A stretch of 9,195 nucleotides of DNA from Wenzhouxiangella sp. (lineage in GTDB: Bacteria > Pseudomonadota > Gammaproteobacteria > Xanthomonadales > Wenzhouxiangellaceae), in assembly GCA_007135355.1 (NCBI GenBank), contig SLJA01000148.1:1-9195 (forward strand), given 5' to 3'. The stretch's first letter is position 1; each line of letters begins with the position of its first letter. Positions 1-6,207 of this stretch are shown here, piece by piece. The position numbers and the translations under genes were made by a program. The notes below the pieces were generated by a model that was not told the DNA's origin, ran no database searches, and saw nothing but the letters and a program-made list of their open reading frames with translations.

Positions 1-1
1 C

Positions 2-331
2 GGCGCCAGCCTGACCATCATCGCCACCGCCCTGGTCGATACCGGCTCCAAGATGGACGAGGTGATCTACGAGGAGTTCAAGGGCACCGGCAACATGGAA
101 ATCCACTTAAGCCGGCGCATTGCCGAGAAGCGGGTCTATCCAGCCATCGACATCAACCGCTCCGGCACCCGCCGCGAAGAACTCATGGTCGGCAACGACC
201 AGCTGCAGAAAACCTGGATCCTGCGCCGCATCCTCCAGCCCATGGACGAAGCTCAGGCGATTGAGTTCATGCTCGACAAGCTCAAGGTCACCAAGACCAA
301 CGAAGAATTCTTCAACTATATGAAGCGGTGA
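2..331 (+). CDS. rho: Transcription termination factor Rho, C-terminal 109 residues (5' end outside window)
   Basis: The gene enters from the left edge in frame 2 and ends at TGA 329-331. Rho is the hexameric RNA-dependent ATPase that ends transcription of many bacterial operons. The visible part is the end of the RecA-like motor domain. It begins GASLTIIATALVDTGSK, continues through the R-loop region, and ends TKTNEEFFNYMKR, close to the E. coli ending TKTNDDFFEMMKRS. The two arginines that correspond to E. coli R353 (in AEKR, residue 44 of this fragment) and the arginine finger R366 (in SGTR, residue 57) are both present. No frameshift or internal stop is seen. The N-terminal RNA-binding domain lies upstream and cannot be checked. 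The identity is essentially certain from direct resemblance. Confidence 0.97.
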   Translation, partial: GASLTIIATALVDTGSKMDEVIYEEFKGTGNMEIHLSRRIAEKRVYPAIDINRSGTRREELMVGNDQLQKTWILRRILQPMDEAQAIEFMLDKLKVTKTNEEFFNYMKR

Positions 332-370
332 ACGGTTTACGGTTTACGGTTTACGGTTTACGGTTTACGG
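332..370. repeat. Tandem 7-bp repeat array (unit ACGGTTT, five full copies plus ACGG)
   Basis: Immediately after the rho stop codon, the unit ACGGTTT is repeated without variation at 332-338, 339-345, 346-352, 353-359 and 360-366, followed by a partial ACGG (367-370). It is non-coding. A related, slightly diverged array lies in inverted orientation at 390-415. The unit is not a CRISPR repeat: it is 7 bp and has no spacers. Perfect identity between units points to recent slippage or to homogenisation. Copy number probably varies among strains, though that is inference. Confidence 0.9.
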
Positions 371-415
371 GCGAATTAAACCGCGCATTCCCGTAACCCG
401 TAACCCGTAAACCGT
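346..415. terminator. Long imperfect hairpin made by inverted heptamer arrays downstream of rho; possible terminator
   Basis: The left arm 346-371 (three ACGGTTT units plus ACGGG) pairs with the right arm 390-415 (CCCGT, two AACCCGT units, then AAACCGT). This gives a 26-bp stem with two T/C mismatches, one in each middle heptamer, around an 18-nt loop at 372-389. No U-tract follows the right arm, so this is not a canonical intrinsic terminator. It could still end or protect the rho transcript, or extrude as a cruciform. The structure is seen directly; the terminator role is inferred from its place between rho and the next gene. Confidence 0.45.
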
Positions 416-437
416 GCTTCATCGGAACTTCACGCCC

Positions 438-473
438 CTCCTTCACAATTGTCAAATCACAAACGTGAAGGAG
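438..473 (+). promoter_or_regulatory. Perfect 9-bp inverted repeat overlapping the response-regulator ribosome binding site
   Basis: CTCCTTCAC (438-446) is the exact reverse complement of GTGAAGGAG (465-473), with 18 nt between the arms. The right arm contains the Shine-Dalgarno AAGGAG (468-473), which sits 6 nt before ATG 480. If both arms are transcribed, an RNA hairpin would hide the ribosome binding site. A weak promoter can also be read here (-35-like TTCACG 429-434, 17-bp spacer, -10-like TCAAAT 452-457). If that promoter is used, the left arm is not in the mRNA, and the repeat would be better read as a DNA operator, perhaps for autoregulation. The repeat is certain; its role is open. 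Confidence 0.55.
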
Positions 474-479
474 CGCGCC

Positions 480-1181
480 ATGGGCGACAATGAAGGTAAT
501 GCAACGATCCTGCTGGTTGAGGATCACAATGATCTGGCAGCCAGTATCGGTGACTATCTGGAAAGCAGCGGGTTCGCGATGGATTTTGCCGCCGACGGCG
601 CCATTGCACTCAACCTGTTGGACGAAAACCCCTACGATGTCATCGTTCTGGATTTGATGCTGCCGAAAATCGACGGCATCCGGGTGTGCGAGCGCCTGCG
701 CGAGCGCGGTGATGGTACGCCCATTCTGATGCTGACCGCACGGGATCAGCTGGACGACAAAGTTGCCGGTTTCAATGCCGGGGCCGATGACTATTTGGTC
801 AAGCCGTTCGAGATGGAAGAGCTTGCGGTGCGCGTTCGCGCCCTGATTCGCCGCGCCCGCGGCGAGATGTCTGATGGCGCGATGCGTGTGGGCGATCTGG
901 TGTTTGACCCCAAAACCATGCGCGTGGAACGCGAGGGCGAACGGGTCAACCTGTCGCCGACATCTATTCGCATCCTCAAGGTGCTGATGCGCGAATCGCC
1001 GCGACTGGTCAGTCGGGAGCAGCTGGAAAATGAACTCTGGGGCGACATGCTGCCGGATTCAGATACCCTGCGCTCGCATATGTACAACTTGCGCAAGGGC
1101 ATAGATCGACCTTACAAAACCAAGCTACTGCACACCGTGCAAGGCATGGGCTTCAAGCTGGCCGCGCCGGAAGACGCTTAA
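480..1181 (+). CDS. OmpR/PhoB-family DNA-binding response regulator
   Basis: This is a 233-residue two-component response regulator, the usual length for the OmpR/PhoB family. The receiver domain (about 9-125) has the acidic pair E14/D15 in LLVEDH, phospho-acceptor D58 in VIVLDLMLPK, T86 in LTAR and K108 in VKPF. A winged-helix DNA-binding domain (about 135-228) follows, with the family signature SPTSIRILKVLM, then SREQLENELWG and the terminal HTVQGMGFKL. ATG 480 was chosen because AAGGAG lies 6 nt upstream. A longer in-frame reading from GTG 414 would add 22 unlike residues and run into the repeat array. No kinase gene follows: the next gene is convergent. The nearest kinase is at 6208-7551 on the far side of the mevalonate genes and may be the partner (inference). 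The targets cannot be told from sequence. Confidence 0.95.
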   Translation: MGDNEGNATILLVEDHNDLAASIGDYLESSGFAMDFAADGAIALNLLDENPYDVIVLDLMLPKIDGIRVCERLRERGDGTPILMLTARDQLDDKVAGFNAGADDYLVKPFEMEELAVRVRALIRRARGEMSDGAMRVGDLVFDPKTMRVEREGERVNLSPTSIRILKVLMRESPRLVSREQLENELWGDMLPDSDTLRSHMYNLRKGIDRPYKTKLLHTVQGMGFKLAAPEDA

Positions 1182-1190
1182 GCCATCATC

Positions 1191-1226
1191 AAGGAGGCTC
1201 TGGCCCGATCAGGCCAGGGCCTCCTT
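1191..1226. terminator. Shared bidirectional hairpin between the convergent regulator and idi genes
   Basis: AAGGAGGC (1191-1198) pairs with GCCTCCTT (1219-1226), and CTGGCC (1200-1205) pairs with GGCCAG (1212-1217). T1199/G1218 make a wobble on the + transcript. The stem is about 15 bp with a 6-nt loop (1206-1211). The loop carries the idi stop codon (1211-1209), and the right arm encodes the last residues of Idi. There is no long U-tract on either side, so termination may be weak, or the hairpin may mainly stabilise the 3' ends of both transcripts. Confidence 0.65.
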
Positions 1227-1790
1227 CACCACATCGCGGTAGGGTCCGGTCAGAGCTTGCCACTCGAGGCGGAACCAGGGCGCGATGAGCTCGTGACCGC
1301 TGCTCATCATCCGGTTGACTTCTTCTGGGCTGACGAACTTCCAAGCCGCCAGCTCGCTGGGGTTGGGCCGCAGTTGAAACCGTTCAGCTTGACCCACGTA
1401 GACCCAACACAACTCGTGTTCGGCGCCCAAATCTTCGTAGTTGGCCTGATAGGCGAACTTGTAGACGAAATGTAGCGGGGAGCGCACGCCAAGCTCTTCC
1501 AGCATGCGCCGTTCCGTGGCCTCGGCCATGGTTTCCCCGGCACGGGGGTGCGAACAACAGCTGTTGGCCCAGTACAGCGGCCACAGCCGTTTGCCGGCGG
1601 CGCGCTGCTGGATCAGCAAACGGCCTTGCTGATCGAACAGAAACACTGAAAACGCCCGGTGCAGCAGGCCGTCGCCATCATGACACTCACCCTTACTCAG
1701 AACGCCGATCTCGTTATCCGCGGCATCGACCAGGATCAGTGATTCAGAGTCCGACGACACTACGCGCGCCGGACCAGCACGCTCAGGCAT
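1209..1790 (-). CDS. idi: Type I isopentenyl-diphosphate delta-isomerase
   Basis: This enzyme interconverts isopentenyl diphosphate and dimethylallyl diphosphate in the cytosol, the last step of the mevalonate operon. The product is 193 residues, close to E. coli Idi. The catalytic cysteine is C79 in NSCCSHP (E. coli C67 in NSVCGHP). The catalytic/metal glutamates are E124 and E126 in EHELC, and the metal histidines are H37, H44 and H81. A degenerate Nudix helix, GETMAEATERRMLEELG, lies at 86-101. ATG 1790 gives a family-length N-terminus and overlaps the end of the upstream kinase by 8 bp, which suggests translational coupling; GAGGTG lies about 10 nt upstream. A longer in-frame reading to 1937 would add 49 residues that merely shadow the kinase domain. 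The gene belongs to the flavin-independent Nudix isomerases, not to the type II enzymes usual in Gram-positive mevalonate operons. Confidence 0.95.
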   Translation of the reverse strand: MPERAGPARVVSSDSESLILVDAADNEIGVLSKGECHDGDGLLHRAFSVFLFDQQGRLLIQQRAAGKRLWPLYWANSCCSHPRAGETMAEATERRMLEELGVRSPLHFVYKFAYQANYEDLGAEHELCWVYVGQAERFQLRPNPSELAAWKFVSPEEVNRMMSSGHELIAPWFRLEWQALTGPYRDVVKEALA

Positions 1791-4041
1791 CACCAACTTG
1801 CACCTCGATGGCATGATAGCCGGCCTCGCGAATGGCCCGCGCCACCTTTGGCGCGGAATCGGGACACAGGGCAATGATGGATCCGCCACCGCCGCCGCCC
1901 GTGAGCTTGGCGCCCAGCGCACCATGGGTGCGGGCAATCTGCACCAACTCTTCCAGCTCCCAGCTCGACACCTGCATGGCGTTGAGCAGGCCCTGGTTGA
2001 TATTCATCGTCTCACCCAAAGTCTCGTAATCCTTTTTCTCCAGCGCTTCCAGGCCGACCCCGACCAGGCTGTCGATTTCATTGAATATCCGTTCATACAG
2101 CTCCGGATTGCGCTGCCAGGCTTCCCGCACCCGGGCCACGGTGCGCGCGGTCAGACTTTCAACGCCGCTCATGCCGATGACCATAGGCAGCGGCTCATCG
2201 ACAACAATCGGACGGCGCTCCTGCACCTGGCCCGAGCGGTACAACATGAACTGGCCATAAGTAGCCAGGGTGTTGTCCAGACCAGACGGCGTGCCATGTG
2301 CGACTTTCTCGCATTCAAAGGCCAGTTCATTGATACGTTCGTCGCTCAACCCCAGCTTGAAATGTTGATCCAAGGCCCGTAACACCGCAACGGCCAGCGC
2401 GGCGGAGCCGCCCAGGCCCATGGCCCGCGGCACATTGGGAAAGACCTCGATACGCATGCCGCGCCCGCTCAGTCCCAGCGATTCCAGCACGCGCGCCAGA
2501 GAGCGAGTGAACGAGGGCGGACGCTTGGCATTAAAGTCCAGGCGCTGCTCAATGCTCCAGCGCGGAATGATCAGATCGATGCCCGCCGCGGAGTCCTCGA
2601 TTCGGGCCTGAATGGCCAGGGGAATCGGGGCGGCGATGGCGCGACGACCATAGACCACCGAGTGTTCGCCAAGCAAAATGATCTTGCCGTGCCCGGCGCC
2701 GACGGCTTCGCCTTCCAGAACCCCGGTTTCGCTGGCCACTGCAGCAGGGCGGGCCTGTTTGCGCACCGTCTCGATAATTTCCTCCGCCTTCCAGATCTTG
2801 ATGTCACCCGAGGCGATCAGACGGTCGACAACCGTATCGAACAATTCAGCGGGTGCGCCTGCCGCCGTGGCCACACTGCGCGCATGCAGCGTCATATGGC
2901 CTTGCTGGATTCCTTCGGTGACCAGAGCGCGCAGGGCGGAGAAGGTCTGGGCCAGACCGACGGCACCCATGACCTCGGCCAGCTCGCGGGCGCTGTCGAC
3001 TTTGAGCATGCGCAGATTCAGAGCCACCGTCGGGTTGGTCTGCAGCGGGCCGCCGACGATGCCGACCTTGATCGGAATCTCTAGCTGTCCGACCAGGTCA
3101 CCATTCTCCGCCTTGTACCACTGCGTCAGCGCGGTGTATCGGCCACCGCGCGCCGCATAGGCGTGGGCACCGGCCTCAATGGCGCGCCAATCGTTGCCGG
3201 TAGCCAGCGCCACGGCGTCGATGCCGTTCATGATGCCCTTGTTGTGCGTCGCGGCCCGATAGGGGTCGATGCGGGCAAAATCATTGGCCACAATGATGCC
3301 GTCGCGGACCTGCGCCCCGTCAAAGCCCTTGCCGGTCAGCGAGGCCACCGGAATCCGCACCCTGGCTCGCACCAGCGCCCGGTCAGCCAGATTGGACAGA
3401 ATGCGCAGAAAAACTCGTCCCTCGCTGATGGCCTCGACCAATGACGCGACGCCCTCGCACATCGTATTGACGAGGTTGGCTCCCATGGCATCCCGCGTAT
3501 CGACCAGCAGGTGCACGATGACCATGTCCCCACCGGCGCCATCGGATGGATGAATAAACACTTCCAGATCGCGCGCGCCGCCCCCGCGCGCCACCATTTT
3601 GGGGTGCAGGCTGTTGGCCAGGTTGAGGATTTCATGCTTGCGTTGCAGTAGCGCCGACTTGGCTCGGGCCGGATTGGCCACATCGACAATCTGCACCTGG
3701 CCGATCAGCATCGGCTCGTCACTGTCGACCTCGAAGCCGCCGCCGTCGCGGGCCAGCTTGGCCGCCGAGCCCAGAGCCGCCACAATCGAAGGCTCCTCGA
3801 CCACCAGCGGCACCACGTATTCCTTGCTGTTGATCAGGAAGTTGAGCCCCAAGCCGACCGGCAAACCCATGACGCCGATGACATTTTCAATCATCTTATC
3901 GGCCAGCTGCACCGACAGCGTATGCCGGCCGGATTGCAGGCTCTGATAATCCTCCGGGCCGATCAGGCCGCGATCGCGTACGGTCCGCACCCGTTCAGGC
4001 ACAGACATTTTGTAAAACCGTGGAATCCGTGATTTTTCCAT
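1783..4041 (-). CDS. mvaA/mvaK1: Bifunctional class II HMG-CoA reductase / mevalonate kinase fusion
   Basis: This is one 752-residue ORF. Residues 1 to about 430 match class II HMG-CoA reductase (Pseudomonas mevalonii type, 428 residues), which reduces HMG-CoA to mevalonate. The catalytic residues are E83 (VVEEPSIVAA), K268 (HNKGIMNG), D284 (GNDWRA) and H382 (GHMTLHAR); DAMGAN is at 184-189. His146 replaces the Asp146 linked to NADH preference in P. mevalonii. After a linker of about 17 residues, 448-752 is a complete GHMP mevalonate kinase: KIILLGEHSVVYG (453-465), a phosphate loop GLGGSAA (542-548; the family usually has GLGSSAA), E578 and D589 in EKVAHGTPSGLDN, and KLTGGGGGGS (712-721). 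ATG 4041 was chosen because the protein then aligns residue for residue with the P. mevalonii start. An ATG at 4089 would overlap the upstream gene and has no ribosome binding site. No stop and no good internal start lies at the junction, so a true fusion is likely. Confidence 0.94.
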   Translation of the reverse strand: MEKSRIPRFYKMSVPERVRTVRDRGLIGPEDYQSLQSGRHTLSVQLADKMIENVIGVMGLPVGLGLNFLINSKEYVVPLVVEEPSIVAALGSAAKLARDGGGFEVDSDEPMLIGQVQIVDVANPARAKSALLQRKHEILNLANSLHPKMVARGGGARDLEVFIHPSDGAGGDMVIVHLLVDTRDAMGANLVNTMCEGVASLVEAISEGRVFLRILSNLADRALVRARVRIPVASLTGKGFDGAQVRDGIIVANDFARIDPYRAATHNKGIMNGIDAVALATGNDWRAIEAGAHAYAARGGRYTALTQWYKAENGDLVGQLEIPIKVGIVGGPLQTNPTVALNLRMLKVDSARELAEVMGAVGLAQTFSALRALVTEGIQQGHMTLHARSVATAAGAPAELFDTVVDRLIASGDIKIWKAEEIIETVRKQARPAAVASETGVLEGEAVGAGHGKIILLGEHSVVYGRRAIAAPIPLAIQARIEDSAAGIDLIIPRWSIEQRLDFNAKRPPSFTRSLARVLESLGLSGRGMRIEVFPNVPRAMGLGGSAALAVAVLRALDQHFKLGLSDERINELAFECEKVAHGTPSGLDNTLATYGQFMLYRSGQVQERRPIVVDEPLPMVIGMSGVESLTARTVARVREAWQRNPELYERIFNEIDSLVGVGLEALEKKDYETLGETMNINQGLLNAMQVSSWELEELVQIARTHGALGAKLTGGGGGGSIIALCPDSAPKVARAIREAGYHAIEVQVGDA

Positions 4042-4075
4042 GCAGGCAGTCTCTTTTTCAGAGGGCGGCTGAAGG

Positions 4076-5146
4076 CTACCCCCGAGCATTGTCGGTCAGT
4101 GCCAGTTGTAGTCCAGTGAGCGCCGGTTTTAACGCCAGCTCGCCAAATCCCTGGGCCTGGATGCGCGATCTGAGTTGCTCCAGCCGCACGTCATCGGCGG
4201 CCATGAACATACCCAGATCCCCGCCCCCGGCACCGCAGGGCTTGTAGGCCGCGCCGCTTTCAAGCGCGATGGCAGCCAGTCGCTGGTGCCGCGGGCTTAA
4301 TACCGGCGCGTGAATTCGGTCTCCAATTTTACCCATCAGCTCACAATAGTTATTGATACAGGTCATGAAACGCTCACGAGCGCCAGACTCAATACAGGCC
4401 ACGGCCTCGCGGGCACAATCATCCATCGCCCGCCACAGGTCATCGGCGGCCTTCGGATCGACGGCGCGCCACTGCTGGTAGCGTTGCAGGAACGCTCCGG
4501 TCGAAGCCGATTCACCACTCCAGACAAACAATAACGGCCAATCGGCCGGCCAGACCAGGGTCCGGTATTGCGGGCGCTGATCAACCAGCCGGTAGGCCAG
4601 CAACCCGCCCTCGAGCGCAGCCGCCAGGTCCAGACCACTGCCGCGCCCACCCTGCTGGCGACGGTGACTCTCCAGCAAGTCAGGCAGACTGGGCCGCGCG
4701 CCCCGCTCCGACCCCCGCAGATAGGCTTGCAAGGCTGCCGTCAGTGCCACGGTTACCGCCGCGCTGGAGCCCAGCCCCAGCTTGCTGTGAGAATGCCGGT
4801 TTTGCAGAAAAAGTTCGGCGCTGTCAATCCTGATCTGCAAACCGCCCGGACCGGGCAGCGTGGGATGGCCCGCCTGGCCCAAGGCCTCGGTCAGCAGGTT
4901 TCGACACAGGTCCAGCTCGGGCCGGTCGGCATATGATGCCGGCCAACGCAGACAACCGTCCGACCCGAACTCCAGCGCCAACGGGTCTGCCGCCAGTTGC
5001 GGCACCTCGAGCCGACTGCGCCCGGAACCGCAGCTCCGGATTGTCACCCGCACCCGTCGATCCACGGCCAAAACCAGGGCGGGCGCGCCGTGCAACACGG
5101 CATATTCGCCGACTAGCACCGCCTTTCCGGGAGCCGAGGCATCCAC
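4076..5146 (-). CDS. mvaK2: Phosphomevalonate kinase (GHMP family)
   Basis: This enzyme phosphorylates mevalonate-5-phosphate to mevalonate-5-diphosphate with ATP. With the GTG start at 5146 it has 356 residues. GHMP motifs in order are SAPGKAVLVGEYAVLHG (4-20), HSKLGLGSSAAV (120-131), GRGSGLDLAAALEGG (167-181, with D173), and KPCGAGGGDLGMF (302-314). The last motif, GAGGGD followed by a small residue and G, is typical of bacterial phosphomevalonate kinases and separates it from mevalonate kinase. GTG 5146 is preferred because GAGGTG lies 6 nt upstream, overlapping the mvaD stop, and because family members begin shortly before APGK. GTG 5155 (three more residues) is possible. The ORF extends further upstream only as a shadow of mvaD. 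It sits between mvaD (10-nt gap) and the fusion gene (34-nt gap). Confidence 0.92.
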   Translation of the reverse strand: MDASAPGKAVLVGEYAVLHGAPALVLAVDRRVRVTIRSCGSGRSRLEVPQLAADPLALEFGSDGCLRWPASYADRPELDLCRNLLTEALGQAGHPTLPGPGGLQIRIDSAELFLQNRHSHSKLGLGSSAAVTVALTAALQAYLRGSERGARPSLPDLLESHRRQQGGRGSGLDLAAALEGGLLAYRLVDQRPQYRTLVWPADWPLLFVWSGESASTGAFLQRYQQWRAVDPKAADDLWRAMDDCAREAVACIESGARERFMTCINNYCELMGKIGDRIHAPVLSPRHQRLAAIALESGAAYKPCGAGGGDLGMFMAADDVRLEQLRSRIQAQGFGELALKPALTGLQLALTDNARG

Positions 5147-5156
5147 CCGGCGCACC

Positions 5157-6122
5157 TCAGACGAGCCTCGCTCCCGGACCCAGCGGCGTGCGCAGAACTT
5201 CCCTGACCCCATTGATCGCAGTGAGCATCGTGGCCACCCGGCCGGCCGCTTCCGGCAGGCAAACGGCCTTGACCTGGGGTCCGGCGTCGATGGTAAAGAA
5301 CACCGGCGTACCATCCGCGCGCAGTTGACGTACCGCGTGCAGGCAAGCCATGGTAGCGGCGTTCCAGTAAAGCAGCCCGGGGCTGGCGGCCAGCGCGGAG
5401 GCGTGCATTTTCAGGGCGCTGGATTCAGCCACTGCCGCCAGCGCCTCGAAATCGCGCCGGGCGATCGCCTCGCGGGCTAACGCCAGGTCCCCGGGTACCG
5501 TGTCCACCCAGGCCCGGTAGTACGGTGAGGTCGCCATGGTCAAATTCATACCGTCGCGCGACGACACCGCTTTCGGGCCGCGATCGGTGATCGCAACCAC
5601 GACTTCCAGCGGCCAGTGCGATGCTTCGAACAGGCCCTCGGCATGACAATCCTCGCCGCCCGGCAGTTCGCCGGCATGCATCTGGCAGAATCCGCCAAAC
5701 AAAGAGCGGGCCGCGGAGCCGGAGCCCTGGCGTGCGATAACCGACAACTCGCGCGCTCCGAGCTCGACGCCGAACAGATGCGCTGCCGCAACCACCAGGG
5801 CGGCGTAGCCAGAGGCCGAGGACGCCAGTCCGGCGCCGGTAGGAAAGTTATTGGCGCTGTCCACGCGGCAACGCGGGCCCGCCGGTGGCCGCAGCAGATC
5901 CAGCACCCGGGTAACCGGCGCAGCGTCTTCGGCCCGCCCCTGCAGAAAGAACTCATCGGCTGCCGGCTCCGGCGCCAGGCTGACGGTGGTCACCGTTTCC
6001 AGCGCGGCCAAGGTGATCGATAGCGACCCGGCAGCAGGCAGATTGAGCCGCGCGTCGCGTTTGCCCCAGTATTTGACCAGGGCAATATTGGCACCGGCTC
6101 GGGCGGTGGCGGATGTCGCCAT
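5157..6122 (-). CDS. mvaD: Diphosphomevalonate decarboxylase
   Basis: This enzyme converts mevalonate-5-diphosphate to isopentenyl diphosphate by ATP-dependent decarboxylation. The product is 321 residues, normal for the family. Motifs: ANIALVKYWGKRD (11-23), the near-invariant start of these enzymes; LPAAGSLSITL (28-38); the phosphate loop FPTGAGLASSASGYAAL (93-109); R139 in SGSAARSLFGGF, matching yeast R158; and D279 in TIDAGPQVKA, matching the catalytic yeast D302. ATG 6122 is the natural start, but I see no strong ribosome binding site before it. The open frame continues upstream to 6431 only as a shadow of the kinase gene. It is the first gene of the four-gene mevalonate block and follows the histidine kinase by 85 nt, so it may be led by its own promoter or transcribed with that kinase. 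Confidence 0.95.
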   Translation of the reverse strand: MATSATARAGANIALVKYWGKRDARLNLPAAGSLSITLAALETVTTVSLAPEPAADEFFLQGRAEDAAPVTRVLDLLRPPAGPRCRVDSANNFPTGAGLASSASGYAALVVAAAHLFGVELGARELSVIARQGSGSAARSLFGGFCQMHAGELPGGEDCHAEGLFEASHWPLEVVVAITDRGPKAVSSRDGMNLTMATSPYYRAWVDTVPGDLALAREAIARRDFEALAAVAESSALKMHASALAASPGLLYWNAATMACLHAVRQLRADGTPVFFTIDAGPQVKAVCLPEAAGRVATMLTAINGVREVLRTPLGPGARLV

Positions 6123-6155
6123 TGGAGGCTGCGCTTCAAGATCGGTCAGCCGCTT

Positions 6156-6177
6156 ATGATAAAGCACCCGAAGTGCT
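6156..6177 (-). promoter_or_regulatory. Kinase-mvaD gap: small hairpin and candidate -10 box
   Basis: In the 85-nt gap, read on the - strand, AGCAC (6177-6173) pairs with GTGCT (6167-6163) across the loop TTCGG, followed by TTTAT. The resemblance to an intrinsic terminator for the kinase transcript is weak because the stem is only 5 bp and the T-run is short. Directly after it, TATCAT (6161-6156) matches five of six bases of a sigma-70 -10 box and lies 33 nt before the mvaD ATG, but I find no good -35. The gap may therefore separate two transcription units or merely space one. Confidence 0.3.
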
Positions 6178-6207
6178 GTACTGTGGCGAGGTATCGCCCC
6201 GGCGCCG

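Noticed and set aside
332..415. CRISPR or telomere-like interpretation of the heptamer repeats.
   Set aside because: The unit is 7 bp with no spacers, there are few copies, and it lies inside a chromosome-like context next to rho.
414..479. Extension of the response regulator to a start at 414 (22 more residues).
   Set aside because: The start would lie at the edge of the repeat array with no ribosome binding site, and the added residues do not resemble a receiver domain. ATG 480 has AAGGAG at ideal spacing.
1883..1898. Run of GCC/ACC triplets that might be an unstable repeat.
   Set aside because: It encodes the conserved glycine-rich LTGGGGGGS motif of mevalonate kinase in frame, so protein function explains it.
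1791..1937. Extension of idi upstream by 49 residues.
   Set aside because: It lies wholly within the mevalonate kinase domain in another frame, and the extra residues have no isomerase character.
2662..3553. Several long open frames on the + strand opposite the reductase domain.
   Set aside because: They are the antisense shadow of a GC-rich gene, have low-complexity Arg/Ala/Ser composition, match no family I know, and lack ribosome binding sites.
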